From: a virus
IMG/VR virus record: IMGVR_UViG_3300030107_002608
Location: 1-29,601 of that record
Strand: one strand, 5' to 3'
Length of the DNA: 29,601 bases
This document shows positions 14,412 through 22,078 of this stretch, piece by piece. The notes below the pieces were generated by a model that saw only the letters and a list, made by a program, of their open reading frames with translations, was not told the DNA's origin and did no database searches. The position numbers and the translations under genes are program-made. Positions within the stretch are counted from its first letter, which is position 1. The number at the start of each line of letters is the position of its first letter.

Positions 14412-14812
14412 TAATAACTCTTTATGACCTCAAGGATCACGGTGTATGTGTCGCCACTACTTGCACCAATCGTGGTGAACTGAACGTCACCAGTCTTACC
14501 TGATCCTGCGTTATTAGGTATGCCAGAAAACGGTGTGTAATCGTGCATACCATTAGAGTCAGGAGATAAAGCAATGATCAACGTGTCTGTGGTTGCGTCA
14601 TTCAAAAGCTGAACGCCCATGCCAACACACTGCCACCAGATCTTTGATATCGCCACCTCTGTGCAGGAGTCGCCCTTGCTGTTTGCCTGAAGAGCACTGA
14701 CATCAATCTTGGTTACTGCGCTTTCGCCAGAGCCATCACTGATGTTCGTAAACTTCAGAACAGCTTTACGATTGTCATCCTGAATTGTTTGTGATGTGAC
14801 TGTATCAGCCAT
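14411..14812 (-). CDS. Conserved beta-rich virion protein
   Basis: 133 residues: MADTVTSQTIQDDNRKAVLK, then FTNISDGSGESAVTKIDVSA, a Trp-containing strand (ISKIWWQCVGMGVQLLNDAT) and a C terminus of alternating hydrophobic residues (TYTVILEVIKSY). It resembles a family found next to connector genes in marine phages and likely forms an all-beta domain, perhaps decorating the virion. SD-like GGAGAG lies shortly before the start. Function is not established. Confidence 0.75.
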   Translation of the reverse strand: MADTVTSQTIQDDNRKAVLKFTNISDGSGESAVTKIDVSALQANSKGDSCTEVAISKIWWQCVGMGVQLLNDATTDTLIIALSPDSNGMHDYTPFSGIPNNAGSGKTGDVQFTTIGASSGDTYTVILEVIKSY

Positions 14813-14824
14813 CTCGCTCTCCTA

Positions 14825-15334
14825 TTACTGGTCAGCAAAAGCAGGCGCAGTAGTGCTCGTTACATTTCCAAAGATTTGATAGTTGGTTGTGTTTAAGCCG
14901 ACAATGGTTACCTCAAATCCAGCAGGCACGTTCAACTGTATGCTGCTGTTTGAGCTTCCGTTAGAAAATACTGAGCTAACTTCGTTGCCGTCTGTGTCTA
15001 AGAAAGTAACACCACCAATATAAAAATTAGTATTGCCGGGAGTAATAATGAGCGCGTCTGTAGCATCAGCAGCGCCACCAGCGTATACAAACTTGAAAAC
15101 AGATCCAGCAACAGGAGCAGGAAGCGTATAAGTATTATCTTGGCCACCATCTGGAACAAAAAGAATCCTGCCGCTGTGAGTTGCATTGGTTAGAGTTACG
15201 TTGCCATCTGAAAGACTAACTGGTGCTCCACCATAGGTTGTGATCTCGGTGATTGCGCCGCTAGTTGCGTCTTTGCTGATAGACTTAAAGCCATTCTCTG
15301 ATCGGACTGGTCCGTTGAATGTCGTATTAGCCAT
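14825..15334 (-). CDS. Beta-rich virion protein (possible decoration/fibre-base protein)
   Basis: 169 residues beginning MANTTFNGPVRSENGFKSIS and continuing with beta-rich Gly/Ser/Thr segments (NVTLTNATHSGRILFVPDGG; NVPAGFEVTIVGLNTTNYQI). The NTTFNGPVRSENGFKSIS opening is a family hallmark in marine phages. It is the first gene after the terminator that follows the capsid gene and has a strong ribosome site (AGGAGATCCCC before ATG). Decorating protein or short fibre are both possible. Confidence 0.75.
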   Translation of the reverse strand: MANTTFNGPVRSENGFKSISKDATSGAITEITTYGGAPVSLSDGNVTLTNATHSGRILFVPDGGQDNTYTLPAPVAGSVFKFVYAGGAADATDALIITPGNTNFYIGGVTFLDTDGNEVSSVFSNGSSNSSIQLNVPAGFEVTIVGLNTTNYQIFGNVTSTTAPAFADQ

Positions 15335-15411
15335 GGGGATCTCCTGTCTTGGCTAGTGTCAGGCACGGTATGCGCCTGTCAGGGATAGATCGTTTATACA
15401 GCAGAAAAAGA
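15335..15411 (-). promoter_or_regulatory. Intergenic leader between capsid terminator and tail genes
   Basis: This stretch follows the terminator on the minus strand and precedes the ATG at 15334. It holds the strong ribosome site AGGAGAT, a TATAAA-like -10 candidate near 15392-15397 without a well-spaced -35, and two CCTGACA copies. If the terminator is efficient, a promoter for the downstream genes should lie here or within the capsid gene; I cannot identify one with confidence. Confidence 0.3.
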
Positions 15412-15434
15412 AAAGGGGCAACAAGTGCCCCTTT
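15402..15434 (-). terminator. Rho-independent terminator after the major capsid gene
   Basis: On the minus strand AAAGGGGCA and TGCCCCTTT form a perfect 9-bp stem (15412-15434) with a 5-base loop (CTTGT), followed by the T-rich run TTCTTTTTC. It lies about 23 bases after the capsid stop. This should reduce transcription past the most highly needed product, so downstream genes would rely on read-through or a new promoter. Confidence 0.85.
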
Positions 15435-15439
15435 CTTAC

Positions 15440-15455
15440 TGTTCCATGTGGAACA
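15440..15455 (-). promoter_or_regulatory. Inverted repeat TGTTCCA-TG-TGGAACA next to the capsid stop
   Basis: A perfect 7-base inverted repeat with a 2-base spacer lies one base past the TAA of the capsid gene and just before the terminator hairpin. It could stabilise the 3' end of the capsid mRNA or be a protein-binding site. No second copy was noticed in the window. Confidence 0.5.
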
Positions 15456-15456
15456 A

Positions 15457-16365
15457 TTATGCGCCTTGTGAAGCGAACACTGCGCGTGGATTGCTAAAGC
15501 CAAAGCTATATCGCTCGCGGGCTTTGTAACGCACGTTACCAGTGTTGAAGTCACCTTCCATGGAAGTCGCAATCGGGCTGCGCTCAAAGTGCTTGAAGCC
15601 ATCTGGGCAGTCGGTCAGTACGAAGAACGCATCAGTATCAGTCAAGAAGTGGTTGACTGCATAACCTTGAGGCAGCAGACCCATGTTCCTGATTGCGTTG
15701 ATGTCGTTGTCCGCAGTCTCGACGCGCCCTGGCGTTTCCAGCAGACGATCAGCTACGAATTGCAGTTGAGGCGGAACAACAAGCTTGGTTCCTTGCAGAG
15801 CCAAGATCATGTTTCGATCATCCACAAAAGTAGAAATGCTGATCAACGCATTCTCCAGCGACGTTTCGTTCAAGTCTGCAAATGCAGATGGACGATTTGA
15901 GAAGGTGCCACCACCAGCCAGTGGGTGATCGGTAGCCACAAGTGACTTGCCATCACCGCCAGTGAAAGAGCTAGAAAACGCATTGTTCAATACGTTTGCA
16001 GCCTTCACCTGCTTGGTGTGAGCCATGCTTCGTGCAAGAGCCTTCGTATAACGCGCACCAAGGCGGTCATACAAATTATCTTCTACACTTTCCTCGGTTA
16101 GCGCGAACGCCAAAGCAACTGTCTCGTGCGTGTAACGCGCAGTAAAACCCTCAGAAGCTTGGTCGTATGCAACGCCTTGCCCTTCAGATTTATCACGAGC
16201 GTTACCAAAGCCTACGATCAAAACCTCTTCTTCAAACGCTCGGTCTGAAGCTTCGGTTTCAAAGATCTCGGCGTGCTCGTTTTCATAACGAGAGTATTCC
16301 ATGCCAAATAAAGCGTTGAGGCCGGGCTCTAGCTCTTTGGCTAATTGTGCTCTTGAAATAGCCAT
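15457..16365 (-). CDS. Major capsid protein (HK97-fold, Mu gpT-like)
   Basis: 302 residues. The N-terminal section (MAISRAQLAKELEPGLNALF, then EMYSRYENEHAEIFETEASD-like text) leads into ETVALAFALTEESVEDNLYD, GARYTKALARSMAHTKQVKA and a GDGKSLVATDHPLAGGGTFS loop. The C-terminal half holds TKLVVPPQLQFVADRLLETP, a pattern shared with Mu gpT-type and related HK97-fold capsid subunits. It follows the scaffold and decoration-type genes and is followed by a terminator, as expected for the most abundant product. No separate protease gene is visible in the window, and no N-terminal delta domain is obvious, so the separate scaffold gene probably guides assembly. Confidence 0.9.
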   Translation of the reverse strand: MAISRAQLAKELEPGLNALFGMEYSRYENEHAEIFETEASDRAFEEEVLIVGFGNARDKSEGQGVAYDQASEGFTARYTHETVALAFALTEESVEDNLYDRLGARYTKALARSMAHTKQVKAANVLNNAFSSSFTGGDGKSLVATDHPLAGGGTFSNRPSAFADLNETSLENALISISTFVDDRNMILALQGTKLVVPPQLQFVADRLLETPGRVETADNDINAIRNMGLLPQGYAVNHFLTDTDAFFVLTDCPDGFKHFERSPIATSMEGDFNTGNVRYKARERYSFGFSNPRAVFASQGA

Positions 16366-16376
16366 TAGTTAGCCTC

Positions 16377-16961
16377 CTATGCTAAACCGGCGCCTTTTTG
16401 GCCGTAGATTGAGTTCTGAATCACAACGAGAACGTTGGTATTCGCCGTGGCGACATCTGAGTTTTCTGGATCAGCAGAAATATCAATTGCCTTGATTGGC
16501 AAGCCCGCTGTAGTCGCACCTGTTGCTACATCTAGCTCAGCGCCAGAGATACCTGTTACGGTGCTGCCAGAACTGGTGTACACGATATCGAAATTACCGA
16601 ACAAGTCAGTAATTGGAAACGTGTCATCAGCTTGAACTTCATACACAACATTTGGGTCATCGATAATAAAAGCGATGATGTCCGAAGCATTGGTGCTTGC
16701 AGGGTAAAAGTTGCTGAACACTTGCTCACTTGTTGTGGGGTCAGTGAAAGAGCAACCGTTGAACACACCAACGATAGGCACAGTGCCTCCGTCAGCGTGA
16801 ACCTCTACCGTACCACCAGTAACCTGTGCAACCATATCTCCTTGGAAGATAGCAGTTCCATAGTTAGCGGCGATTCGGTATCGGCTTTGTCCGCCAGTGT
16901 AGGGGCCGCCCCCTATCATCCGAACTGGACGCATTCCAAAAGCGGCATCTTGATTAGCCAT
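16377..16961 (-). CDS. Probable head decoration/stabilising protein
   Basis: 194 residues. It opens MANQDAAFGMRPVRMIGGGP and continues TGGQSRYRIAANYGTAIFQG, then a beta-rich body (GDMVAQVTGGTVEVHADGGT; PIVGVFNGCSFTDPTTSEQV). Strand-rich proteins with this N terminus directly upstream of the capsid gene are common in marine phages and fit a decoration or capsid-stabilising role, in the way lambda gpD does. No direct homology to gpD can be claimed from reading. It lies 11 bases before the capsid start, so stoichiometric expression with the capsid is likely. Confidence 0.7.
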   Translation of the reverse strand: MANQDAAFGMRPVRMIGGGPYTGGQSRYRIAANYGTAIFQGDMVAQVTGGTVEVHADGGTVPIVGVFNGCSFTDPTTSEQVFSNFYPASTNASDIIAFIIDDPNVVYEVQADDTFPITDLFGNFDIVYTSSGSTVTGISGAELDVATGATTAGLPIKAIDISADPENSDVATANTNVLVVIQNSIYGQKGAGLA

Positions 16962-16997
16962 TTTTGAATCTCCTAGTTAAACACAATCAAAATGAGG

Positions 16998-17477
16998 CTA
17001 CGTTGATTTGTTGCCTCGCCCAAAAGATACCTGCGTCTTTCTCTCTTTTGAGATTGGCATCGCAGGGTGTTCTTCGCGCATCAGATCGTTATCTACAGCA
17101 TTCATCTGCTGATCGGTCTGTTTTGCGAAGTAAGCATTTCGCTCTTCCACAGTCTCTTCTGGAATTTTGGTAAGCATCAAACCACCGACACCGACTGTCC
17201 CTGCATGGTTACCATCATCGATAACCGGCAAGTCATAGCCTGCGACTTCGCTTGGATGTACAGGTTCGTACCCCTCACGAAATCTCATGTGCACGTTAGT
17301 CTTATCTGCTTCACCCCGTATGTGGGTTCGCACCCAACGATACTGCATCCCTTCAGGAGCCTCTGGAGTTTCCAATACTTGAGGTGGAGTCCATGGTTTT
17401 CTTGCGGCCTTTGAAGACCGTGAAGAAGCACGCCGTGGAGTTCTATCAGAACCAGGTACTGTAGTTTCTTCGCTCAT
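16998..17477 (-). CDS. Conserved phage head-module protein of unknown function
   Basis: 159 residues. The N-terminal ~30 residues are basic and Ser/Arg-rich (SDRTPRRASSRSSKAARKPW). Then come YRWVRTHIRGEADKTNVHMR, GGLMLTKIPEETVEERNAYF and a C terminus PMPISKERKTQVSFGRG. The block 'GGLML.KIP.E...RNAYF' occurs widely in marine phages between scaffold and capsid genes. The start overlaps the scaffold stop by 4 bases (ATGA). It may be a head-assembly or minor capsid component; that rests on position only. Confidence 0.75.
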   Translation of the reverse strand: MSEETTVPGSDRTPRRASSRSSKAARKPWTPPQVLETPEAPEGMQYRWVRTHIRGEADKTNVHMRFREGYEPVHPSEVAGYDLPVIDDGNHAGTVGVGGLMLTKIPEETVEERNAYFAKQTDQQMNAVDNDLMREEHPAMPISKERKTQVSFGRGNKST

Positions 17478-18553
17478 GAATTTTGTAACCTCATTTTTTG
17501 TTTTGCGTATTCTTTGAACGGTACTCCAAGCTTCCTTGCTAATGCTTGTTCACTTGGATTCAGTTCAACTCTACGAGAGTTTTGATTGCGTCCAGTTCCA
17601 GTCGTGCGCGATCCAGAGACAACGGTTTGGACGTTGTTGTTGCCTCTCGCGTTAGATTGCCCGTTGAATTTATGTGGCAGTTCTTGCCGCATACGGGAAT
17701 TAATTTCAGCGTAGTATTCATCAGATTCTAAGTCAACACCGTTATCCATAAGCTCTTTATGAATAGCAAAGGCAACGTTGGTCATGACAGAGTCTCTACC
17801 GAACCATTCATTGTCATTAGCCCACTGCTGAGCTTTCTGAGATGGTTCTTGATACTCAGGCTGTTCGTATTCTGGCTGGCCATAATCTTCTTGTTGAACG
17901 TATTGATTTTGTTCAACAGCATTTTGTTGTTGTTCAAGCCAGGCAGCGTAATCAACTTTGTACTGCTCAAGGTCGCGTTGATACTGAGCCAGTGCGTTGC
18001 GATCAGCTTCAGCCTTTGCAAGCAGCTGCTGAGCATCTGCCATGGCCTCTGGATCACCAGACTCATACGCTGTCTTTAAGTGCCTTTTTGCAGCTTCAGC
18101 TTGAGTATCTACGCGAGTAGCAAACTCATCGCTGTACGTTTCCTGCATTTTGAGATTTTGTTGTGCAGTAGATGTTTGAGTATTTTGCAGTTGAGAGGCT
18201 AGTTGCTCATTTTGCTCTTGCAGTTCTTTCGCATACTGAAGTGCCTGCAACTCTCTGCGCTGGTAGTCTTTCGCCTGCTTAACCGCTTGGTTGATACGAT
18301 TTTGAGCCGTGCGAGCTCTCACTTCTGCTTCAGATAGCTCTTCTTCACCTTGAACTTCAGGTGCGTCAAAGTCTTCTTGCACAGAATCTTCTGTAACAGG
18401 CGAGATGTCTTCCATCTCTTCTTCAGAAAACTCTATATAAGTTGCGTCGTCCTGAACTTCTTCCTCTACGCGCTTACCTTCAGGCAGTGCTGCGCTGTTT
18501 ATGTTGTCATCGTCAAGCTTTGATAAAGCTTCACTCAATGTTTCTTCGGCCAT
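17474..18553 (-). CDS. Capsid scaffolding protein
   Basis: 359 residues. The first ~100 residues are very acidic (EEEVQDDATYIEFSEEEMED). Residues about 90-220 form a long Gln/Glu/Ala-rich coiled coil (LQALQYAKELQEQNEQLASQ; ANLAQYQRDLEQY-type repeats). The C terminus is basic (RRVELNPSEQALARKLGVPF, then KEYAKQKMRLQNS). An acidic-coiled-basic layout immediately upstream of the head proteins is characteristic of phage scaffolding proteins, whose basic end docks to the capsid subunit. It is expected to be lost from the mature head. No sequence family was decisive. Confidence 0.8.
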   Translation of the reverse strand: MAEETLSEALSKLDDDNINSAALPEGKRVEEEVQDDATYIEFSEEEMEDISPVTEDSVQEDFDAPEVQGEEELSEAEVRARTAQNRINQAVKQAKDYQRRELQALQYAKELQEQNEQLASQLQNTQTSTAQQNLKMQETYSDEFATRVDTQAEAAKRHLKTAYESGDPEAMADAQQLLAKAEADRNALAQYQRDLEQYKVDYAAWLEQQQNAVEQNQYVQQEDYGQPEYEQPEYQEPSQKAQQWANDNEWFGRDSVMTNVAFAIHKELMDNGVDLESDEYYAEINSRMRQELPHKFNGQSNARGNNNVQTVVSGSRTTGTGRNQNSRRVELNPSEQALARKLGVPFKEYAKQKMRLQNS

Positions 18554-18563
18554 TGTTTTTTAC

Positions 18564-18998
18564 CTATGCTGATTTGATATCGTCTGGATTAAGAATTGTT
18601 CCGATTACTTCATCATCGTTGATGATGCGAACCTCGTGGTCATCCTCTAAAGAGAATCGAGCACCCGCATAACGACCAATGAGAACCCAGTCGCCTTCTT
18701 GGCACCAAGGCTCGTTGCCAAACTTATCTAGATCACGATAAGCCAATGGGCCAACTTTCAGAACGTAACAAACAGATGTAGCAAGATTTTCCTTGCTTAC
18801 TGTGGATTCAAGCAGCTGTATGCCGCCATCTGTTACACCTTTTCCTTTGTATGGAAGGACAAGAAGTCTCCATCCAGAGGGATCAGGCATTCTTTCAACT
18901 AACGTCTTATCTAGCACAGAAGGGTCCAAAACCCTTTCACTCACATATGCATCCGTAACGGACGGTTTTGCGATGGAATCTAATGATAGATCACTCAT
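18564..18998 (-). CDS. GroES-like co-chaperonin (phage Cpn10)
   Basis: 144 residues from the ATG at 18998, which has AGGAGATCCCCTCG before it; an in-frame ATG at 19016 overlaps the previous gene by 26 bases and lacks that site. Residues about 36-137 form a Cpn10-like beta barrel: RMPDPSGWRLLVLPYKGKGV, a mobile-loop segment with GGIQL (res. 58-62, compare the GGIVL of GroES), then GDWVLIGRYAGARFSLEDD and VRIINDDEVIGTIL. A ~36-residue N-terminal extension is not typical of host GroES. Like T4 gp31, it may form the lid for host GroEL to fold the capsid protein; it sits just ahead of the scaffold and capsid genes. Confidence 0.88.
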   Translation of the reverse strand: MSDLSLDSIAKPSVTDAYVSERVLDPSVLDKTLVERMPDPSGWRLLVLPYKGKGVTDGGIQLLESTVSKENLATSVCYVLKVGPLAYRDLDKFGNEPWCQEGDWVLIGRYAGARFSLEDDHEVRIINDDEVIGTILNPDDIKSA

Positions 18999-19191
18999 CG
19001 AGGGGATCTCCTTCAATATGCAACGCTTCTTTTAGCTCATCACGAAGGGTGCGAAGCATCGATAACTCACCCATCGCAAATTTGTAGTCCTCCATATCCT
19101 TGATATTGCCAGAGGTTATGTAATCAATATGAGACTCCTCATATTGATCTATTTTCTTATAAATGTAGGCCGCGAGAGATATTGAATCCAT
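18991..19191 (-). CDS. Small helical conserved phage protein
   Basis: 66 residues (MDSISLAAYIYKKIDQYEES, then HIDYITSGNIKDMEDYKFAM). It is predicted as helix-turn-helix-like segments with an acidic C terminus. The 'GNIKDMEDY' type block is familiar from marine phages next to the portal and scaffold genes, but no function is known. It directly abuts the previous stop and overlaps the co-chaperonin start by 8 bases. Confidence 0.7.
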   Translation of the reverse strand: MDSISLAAYIYKKIDQYEESHIDYITSGNIKDMEDYKFAMGELSMLRTLRDELKEALHIEGDPLDE

Positions 19192-20604
19192 TTAACGATA
19201 TGGAAGAAATTCTGTAATTTGATCTCGTCCTAAAGGAGCCCCTATCCTTGCACTAGGAGGCCTTGGTGCAACAAAAACTGGTCTTGCTGCGTTCATGACA
19301 GGCTCTGCGTCAGGCTGCGGCTCTGGCATGGGGAAAGGCACTGTCTCATAGATTGGGTCTGGCCTTGGCACATAGCTTGGGAAGAAGTCTGTTGGCATAG
19401 GCTGAGACTGAGCCAATCCTGCGTATGGCGCCATTGCAAACATAGGAGCTCGTTGCCCATAACCGCCAAACGTGCTGCTAGGTTGCTGCTGTTGCGGGCC
19501 CATAAACGAACCTTGATATGGATTTTGTTGCCCGCCAGCAAACGCCGCTAAGTAAGGATTGAAAGACTGCCCAACAATGTTGCTGGGAATCAAAGAATCT
19601 GGCGTGCCTATAGGCGATGTTGGTGGCCGATACCTGCCTTCAAACTTATCTGGCGGATCAGATGGAGGGGGTGTCGGGGCAGGCGCTGGAGCAGGCGCTG
19701 GAGCGGGTGCTGGTGCTGGTGCTGGCGCAGGCGCGGTGTACGTCACCCTTGATGGCTTACTAGCCTCCCACTTGGCCAAATCGCTTTCGTATTTCTTTCT
19801 TCTCGCTTGATAACTTTTGCTTGCTGCGCCCATGCCGCCAGGCCTTTTAGGAGCGGTAGGCTTAGATTCTAGCCAATCAATATAATCTGACTCAAAAGAA
19901 CCACCACCAGTTTGCTGTTGAGTCGGAGGTGGCGCGGGAGGCTGTGGCGCAGGCGTTTGTGGCGCAGGCGTTTGTGGCGCAGGTGTTTGTGGTTGAGTTT
20001 GCTGCTTGGGTGGTGTGTACCCTTTGTTTGCAGCAGCCCAGTTCTTCTTGAAGGCTTCACCGACCTCAGAACCTTTAACTGATGTGCGTATCGGACCTGC
20101 AAACCCACCAATTGTGCCATAATAAGTGTCAGTTTCAGGGTCGTATCTATCAAATACAGTAGTGCCGCTACTTACTCTTCCGCTTCCAGGTGTGCCCTCA
20201 AAATCACTGTAATCTCGCTTTGGAGTTTTATATTCAAACTTTTTTGCTGCAGTTTTCTTAGGCGCAGCTTTTTTCTTAGGCGTAGTCTTGCGAGGCGTAG
20301 TTTTGCGCGAAGTCGTAGGTGCCTTTATTTGGCCTGAAGCTATCATCTCTTGAATTCTTTTTTGAACGCTCTTAGGTATGTCAGGCATGCCTGGATAAGA
20401 TTCACGCCCCAATTCACCTATGCGCGTGACTGGTCTTTTTCTGGCAACAGGTTTTTTAGTTGTTGGTTTTTTGCGCACAGGCTGAACTGCAGGCCTGCGA
20501 CGAGCAACTGGCTTTGATCTTTTAGATGAAGCCTTTTTGGGCAAAGATTTCATCCGCTCCTCTATCTGCCTCATGATTTCAGGAGGTATTCTTGGCTCTC
20601 TCAT
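19192..20604 (-). CDS. Low-complexity basic N-terminus plus Pro/Ala-rich protein
   Basis: 470 residues. Residues about 20-125 are Lys/Arg/Pro-rich with histone H1-like texture (KKASSKRSKPVARRRPAVQP; KTTPRKTTPKKKAAPKKTAA). A short ordered block follows (FDRYDPETDTYYGTIGGFAG). The middle has repeats TPAPQTPAPQTPAPQ and a run of alternating Pro/Ala (about residues 290-310), then Pro/Gln/Gly-rich text with PNPYLAAFAGGQQNPYQGSF-like motifs. Most of it should be intrinsically disordered. Its role is unknown: DNA-condensing virion component, capsid-associated linker, or ejected protein. It belongs to the cluster of low-complexity genes between portal and head module. Confidence 0.7.
   Translation of the reverse strand: MREPRIPPEIMRQIEERMKSLPKKASSKRSKPVARRRPAVQPVRKKPTTKKPVARKRPVTRIGELGRESYPGMPDIPKSVQKRIQEMIASGQIKAPTTSRKTTPRKTTPKKKAAPKKTAAKKFEYKTPKRDYSDFEGTPGSGRVSSGTTVFDRYDPETDTYYGTIGGFAGPIRTSVKGSEVGEAFKKNWAAANKGYTPPKQQTQPQTPAPQTPAPQTPAPQPPAPPPTQQQTGGGSFESDYIDWLESKPTAPKRPGGMGAASKSYQARRKKYESDLAKWEASKPSRVTYTAPAPAPAPAPAPAPAPAPAPTPPPSDPPDKFEGRYRPPTSPIGTPDSLIPSNIVGQSFNPYLAAFAGGQQNPYQGSFMGPQQQQPSSTFGGYGQRAPMFAMAPYAGLAQSQPMPTDFFPSYVPRPDPIYETVPFPMPEPQPDAEPVMNAARPVFVAPRPPSARIGAPLGRDQITEFLPYR
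19680..19742 (-). repeat. Pro-Ala dipeptide-coding tract
   Basis: GGCGCTGGAGCAGGCGCTGG-type text on the plus strand encodes an uninterrupted Pro-Ala alternation on the minus strand. The 6-base unit varies mostly at third positions, which suggests selection on the protein as well as slippage. A second tract, coding three TPAPQ units by a near-exact 18-base repeat (TTGTGGCGCAGGCGTTTG family), lies at about 19937-19990. Confidence 0.8.
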
Positions 20605-20636
20605 TTGCTGCTTCTTCTTTCGCCCATCATTAATAC

Positions 20637-21650
20637 CTACATGAATGTTCGCATGTTAGTAGGCAGCCCCATACCTATAGGCTTGCCATCAAAACCGTAC
20701 TGCATTTCAAGTTGTCCACGGCCTCGACTACCAAACATTCCGCCTGCTGCTTGCATTTGTTGCGCTCTTAAGTTTTGTGGCCCTTGAGATTGAAACCCAC
20801 CACCAAACTGGCGCATTTGACCGCCAAACCCACCACCTTGCATTTGCTGCATTCTTTGTTGAGATGCTTGCAACTGACTTAATGCACCTTGGTCTTGACC
20901 CCTGCTTCGTTCGTATCGTTTCAGCGCAGATTGATACTGAGGAGAATTCATCTCACGATCAAAACTTTGTTGAAATGGACTTTGACTGCCGCCCATACCG
21001 CCGCCGAACCCACCACCAAACATAGGTGGCCTAGGCATAGGTTGTGGCCTAAATCCACCACCAAAACCACCACCAAACCCACCGCCATACATGGGCGGTT
21101 GCGGACGGTTAAACTGTTGTTGAGGAAAAGCAAAACCTCCCATGCCGGGCATCTGCATACCACCGCCTATACCAGGGAAGTTTTGCTGTGGCATGCCAAA
21201 ACCGCCACCAAAACCACCACCAAGAAATCCGCCGAATCCACCACCGAATCCACCGCCGTACGTGGGTGGTCTGGGCATGTCGGGCATGCGTGTGGGTGGA
21301 GGCATGGGTCCTGCAACGCCTATTCCACCAGGGAGAAAGCCTCCACGGAAGCCTCCACCGAAGCCTCCACCGAACATGGAGCCACCCGGCCCTGCGGTGC
21401 CTAGTGGGTTAGGTCCATAACCTGACCCACCAAGAGTGCCTATCATGTTGCCAAATCCTCCACGCGCTGGGCCATCTCCGAAACCACGGCCTCGCTGCCG
21501 TTCAATATCTTCTCTAGTTATGGGTGGTTTCATGCGGCCAAAGCCTGGCCCACCAAGAGTGCCCATCATGGATGGTGGAGGTCGATTTGAGATTGGATCA
21601 GACTCATAAGCCCTATACATTGAAGACAGGTCGCCTGGAAACATGCTCAT
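20637..21650 (-). CDS. Gly/Phe-rich low-complexity protein (GGGFGGGFGG repeats)
   Basis: 337 residues. After a short N terminus (MSMFPGDLSSMYRAYESDPI) most of the chain is Gly, Phe, Pro, Met and Gln: RMKPPITREDIERQRGRGFG, then many GGGFGGGFGG units broken by PMPRPPMF or GIGVAGPMPPP-like linkers. The last third is Gln-rich (QLQASQQRMQQMQGGGFGGQ). The composition predicts disorder with aromatic stickers; phase separation or adhesive behaviour is conceivable but unsupported. The stop of the 64-residue gene at 21650 overlaps its start. I cannot name a function; expression in the virion operon suggests a structural or DNA-associated role. Confidence 0.7.
   Translation of the reverse strand: MSMFPGDLSSMYRAYESDPISNRPPPSMMGTLGGPGFGRMKPPITREDIERQRGRGFGDGPARGGFGNMIGTLGGSGYGPNPLGTAGPGGSMFGGGFGGGFRGGFLPGGIGVAGPMPPPTRMPDMPRPPTYGGGFGGGFGGFLGGGFGGGFGMPQQNFPGIGGGMQMPGMGGFAFPQQQFNRPQPPMYGGGFGGGFGGGFRPQPMPRPPMFGGGFGGGMGGSQSPFQQSFDREMNSPQYQSALKRYERSRGQDQGALSQLQASQQRMQQMQGGGFGGQMRQFGGGFQSQGPQNLRAQQMQAAGGMFGSRGRGQLEMQYGFDGKPIGMGLPTNMRTFM
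21045..21395 (-). repeat. Gly/Phe codon-repeat tracts
   Basis: Plus-strand runs such as CCACCACCAAAACCACCACC recur through this interval and encode GGGFGGGFGG units on the minus strand. The units differ in third-position bases and in spacing, so the region is an imperfect array of 9-12 base units, not a CRISPR or integrated repeat element. Confidence 0.8.
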
Positions 21651-21844
21651 TAGTAGATCCCGCTGAACTTCTTACCGCGAATCGCTGCGCCACCACCACG
21701 CATTTCACCTGCGCCATAAGGAGCAGAAGAAGTAGGCGTGGCTACAGACTCACTTTTAGCATAGTTCACGGTGCCTTGGTCTTTGATAGAAACGCTACTA
21801 TCGGTGACTTTAGGCTGGGGAAAACTCGTTTGACGCTTGATCAT
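21650..21844 (-). CDS. Small protein with C-terminal MRGGGAAIRGKKFSGIY tag
   Basis: 64 residues: MIKRQTSFPQPKVTDSSVSI, then a Ser/Thr-rich flexible middle and the C terminus MRGGGAAIRGKKFSGIY. The tag is similar to the ends of the 340- and 177-residue proteins near terL (RGVGAALRGFG/RGVGAALRGYG). Start overlaps the upstream stop by one base (TAATG) and its stop overlaps the next start by one. Otherwise featureless; probably disordered. Virion association is inferred from the shared tag and the operon. Confidence 0.7.
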   Translation of the reverse strand: MIKRQTSFPQPKVTDSSVSIKDQGTVNYAKSESVATPTSSAPYGAGEMRGGGAAIRGKKFSGIY

Positions 21845-22059
21845 TACTTCTTGCCTTTTGGTGCTGATTTAGCTTTAGCTTTGGCCTTTGGAGCAGCTTT
21901 CTTTTTAGGTGCTGCCTTCTTCTCTGGTGCTGGTTCCGCAACTTCCTCAACCTTTTGTTCAACAGGTGCAGGCGTTGGTTCTTCACCAAGTCGCAGCCTT
22001 TCTTCTGCTTTGTTGACGGCCTTTTGAACTGCAGCCATCTTCTGTCTTACTGAACTCAT
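21844..22059 (-). CDS. Lys/Ala/Pro-rich histone H1-like small protein
   Basis: 71 residues from the ATG at 22059, chosen because AGAGGGA lies just upstream; an in-frame ATG at 22158 would overlap the portal by 80 bases. Residues 1-30 are a charged helix (MSSVRQKMAAVQKAVNKAEE), residues 31-46 are acidic and Pro-rich, and the C-terminal ~25 residues are a Lys/Ala/Pro tail (EKKAAPKKKAAPKAKAKAKS) like the C-terminal domain of histone H1. This composition points to DNA or polyanion binding. It sits 19 bases after the portal stop. Whether it is packaged with DNA is unknown. Confidence 0.7.
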   Translation of the reverse strand: MSSVRQKMAAVQKAVNKAEERLRLGEEPTPAPVEQKVEEVAEPAPEKKAAPKKKAAPKAKAKAKSAPKGKK

Positions 22060-22078
22060 TGTAAATCCCTCTTTTGAT

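Noticed and set aside
15327-15602. Minus-strand frame overlapping the capsid stop and terminator
   Set aside because: It runs across the terminator and overlaps the capsid gene in another frame, without conserved motifs or a ribosome site.
21142-21420. Pro-rich plus-strand frame
   Set aside because: Antisense of Gly codons in the Gly/Phe-rich gene; GGN codons read as NCC produce Pro-rich text.
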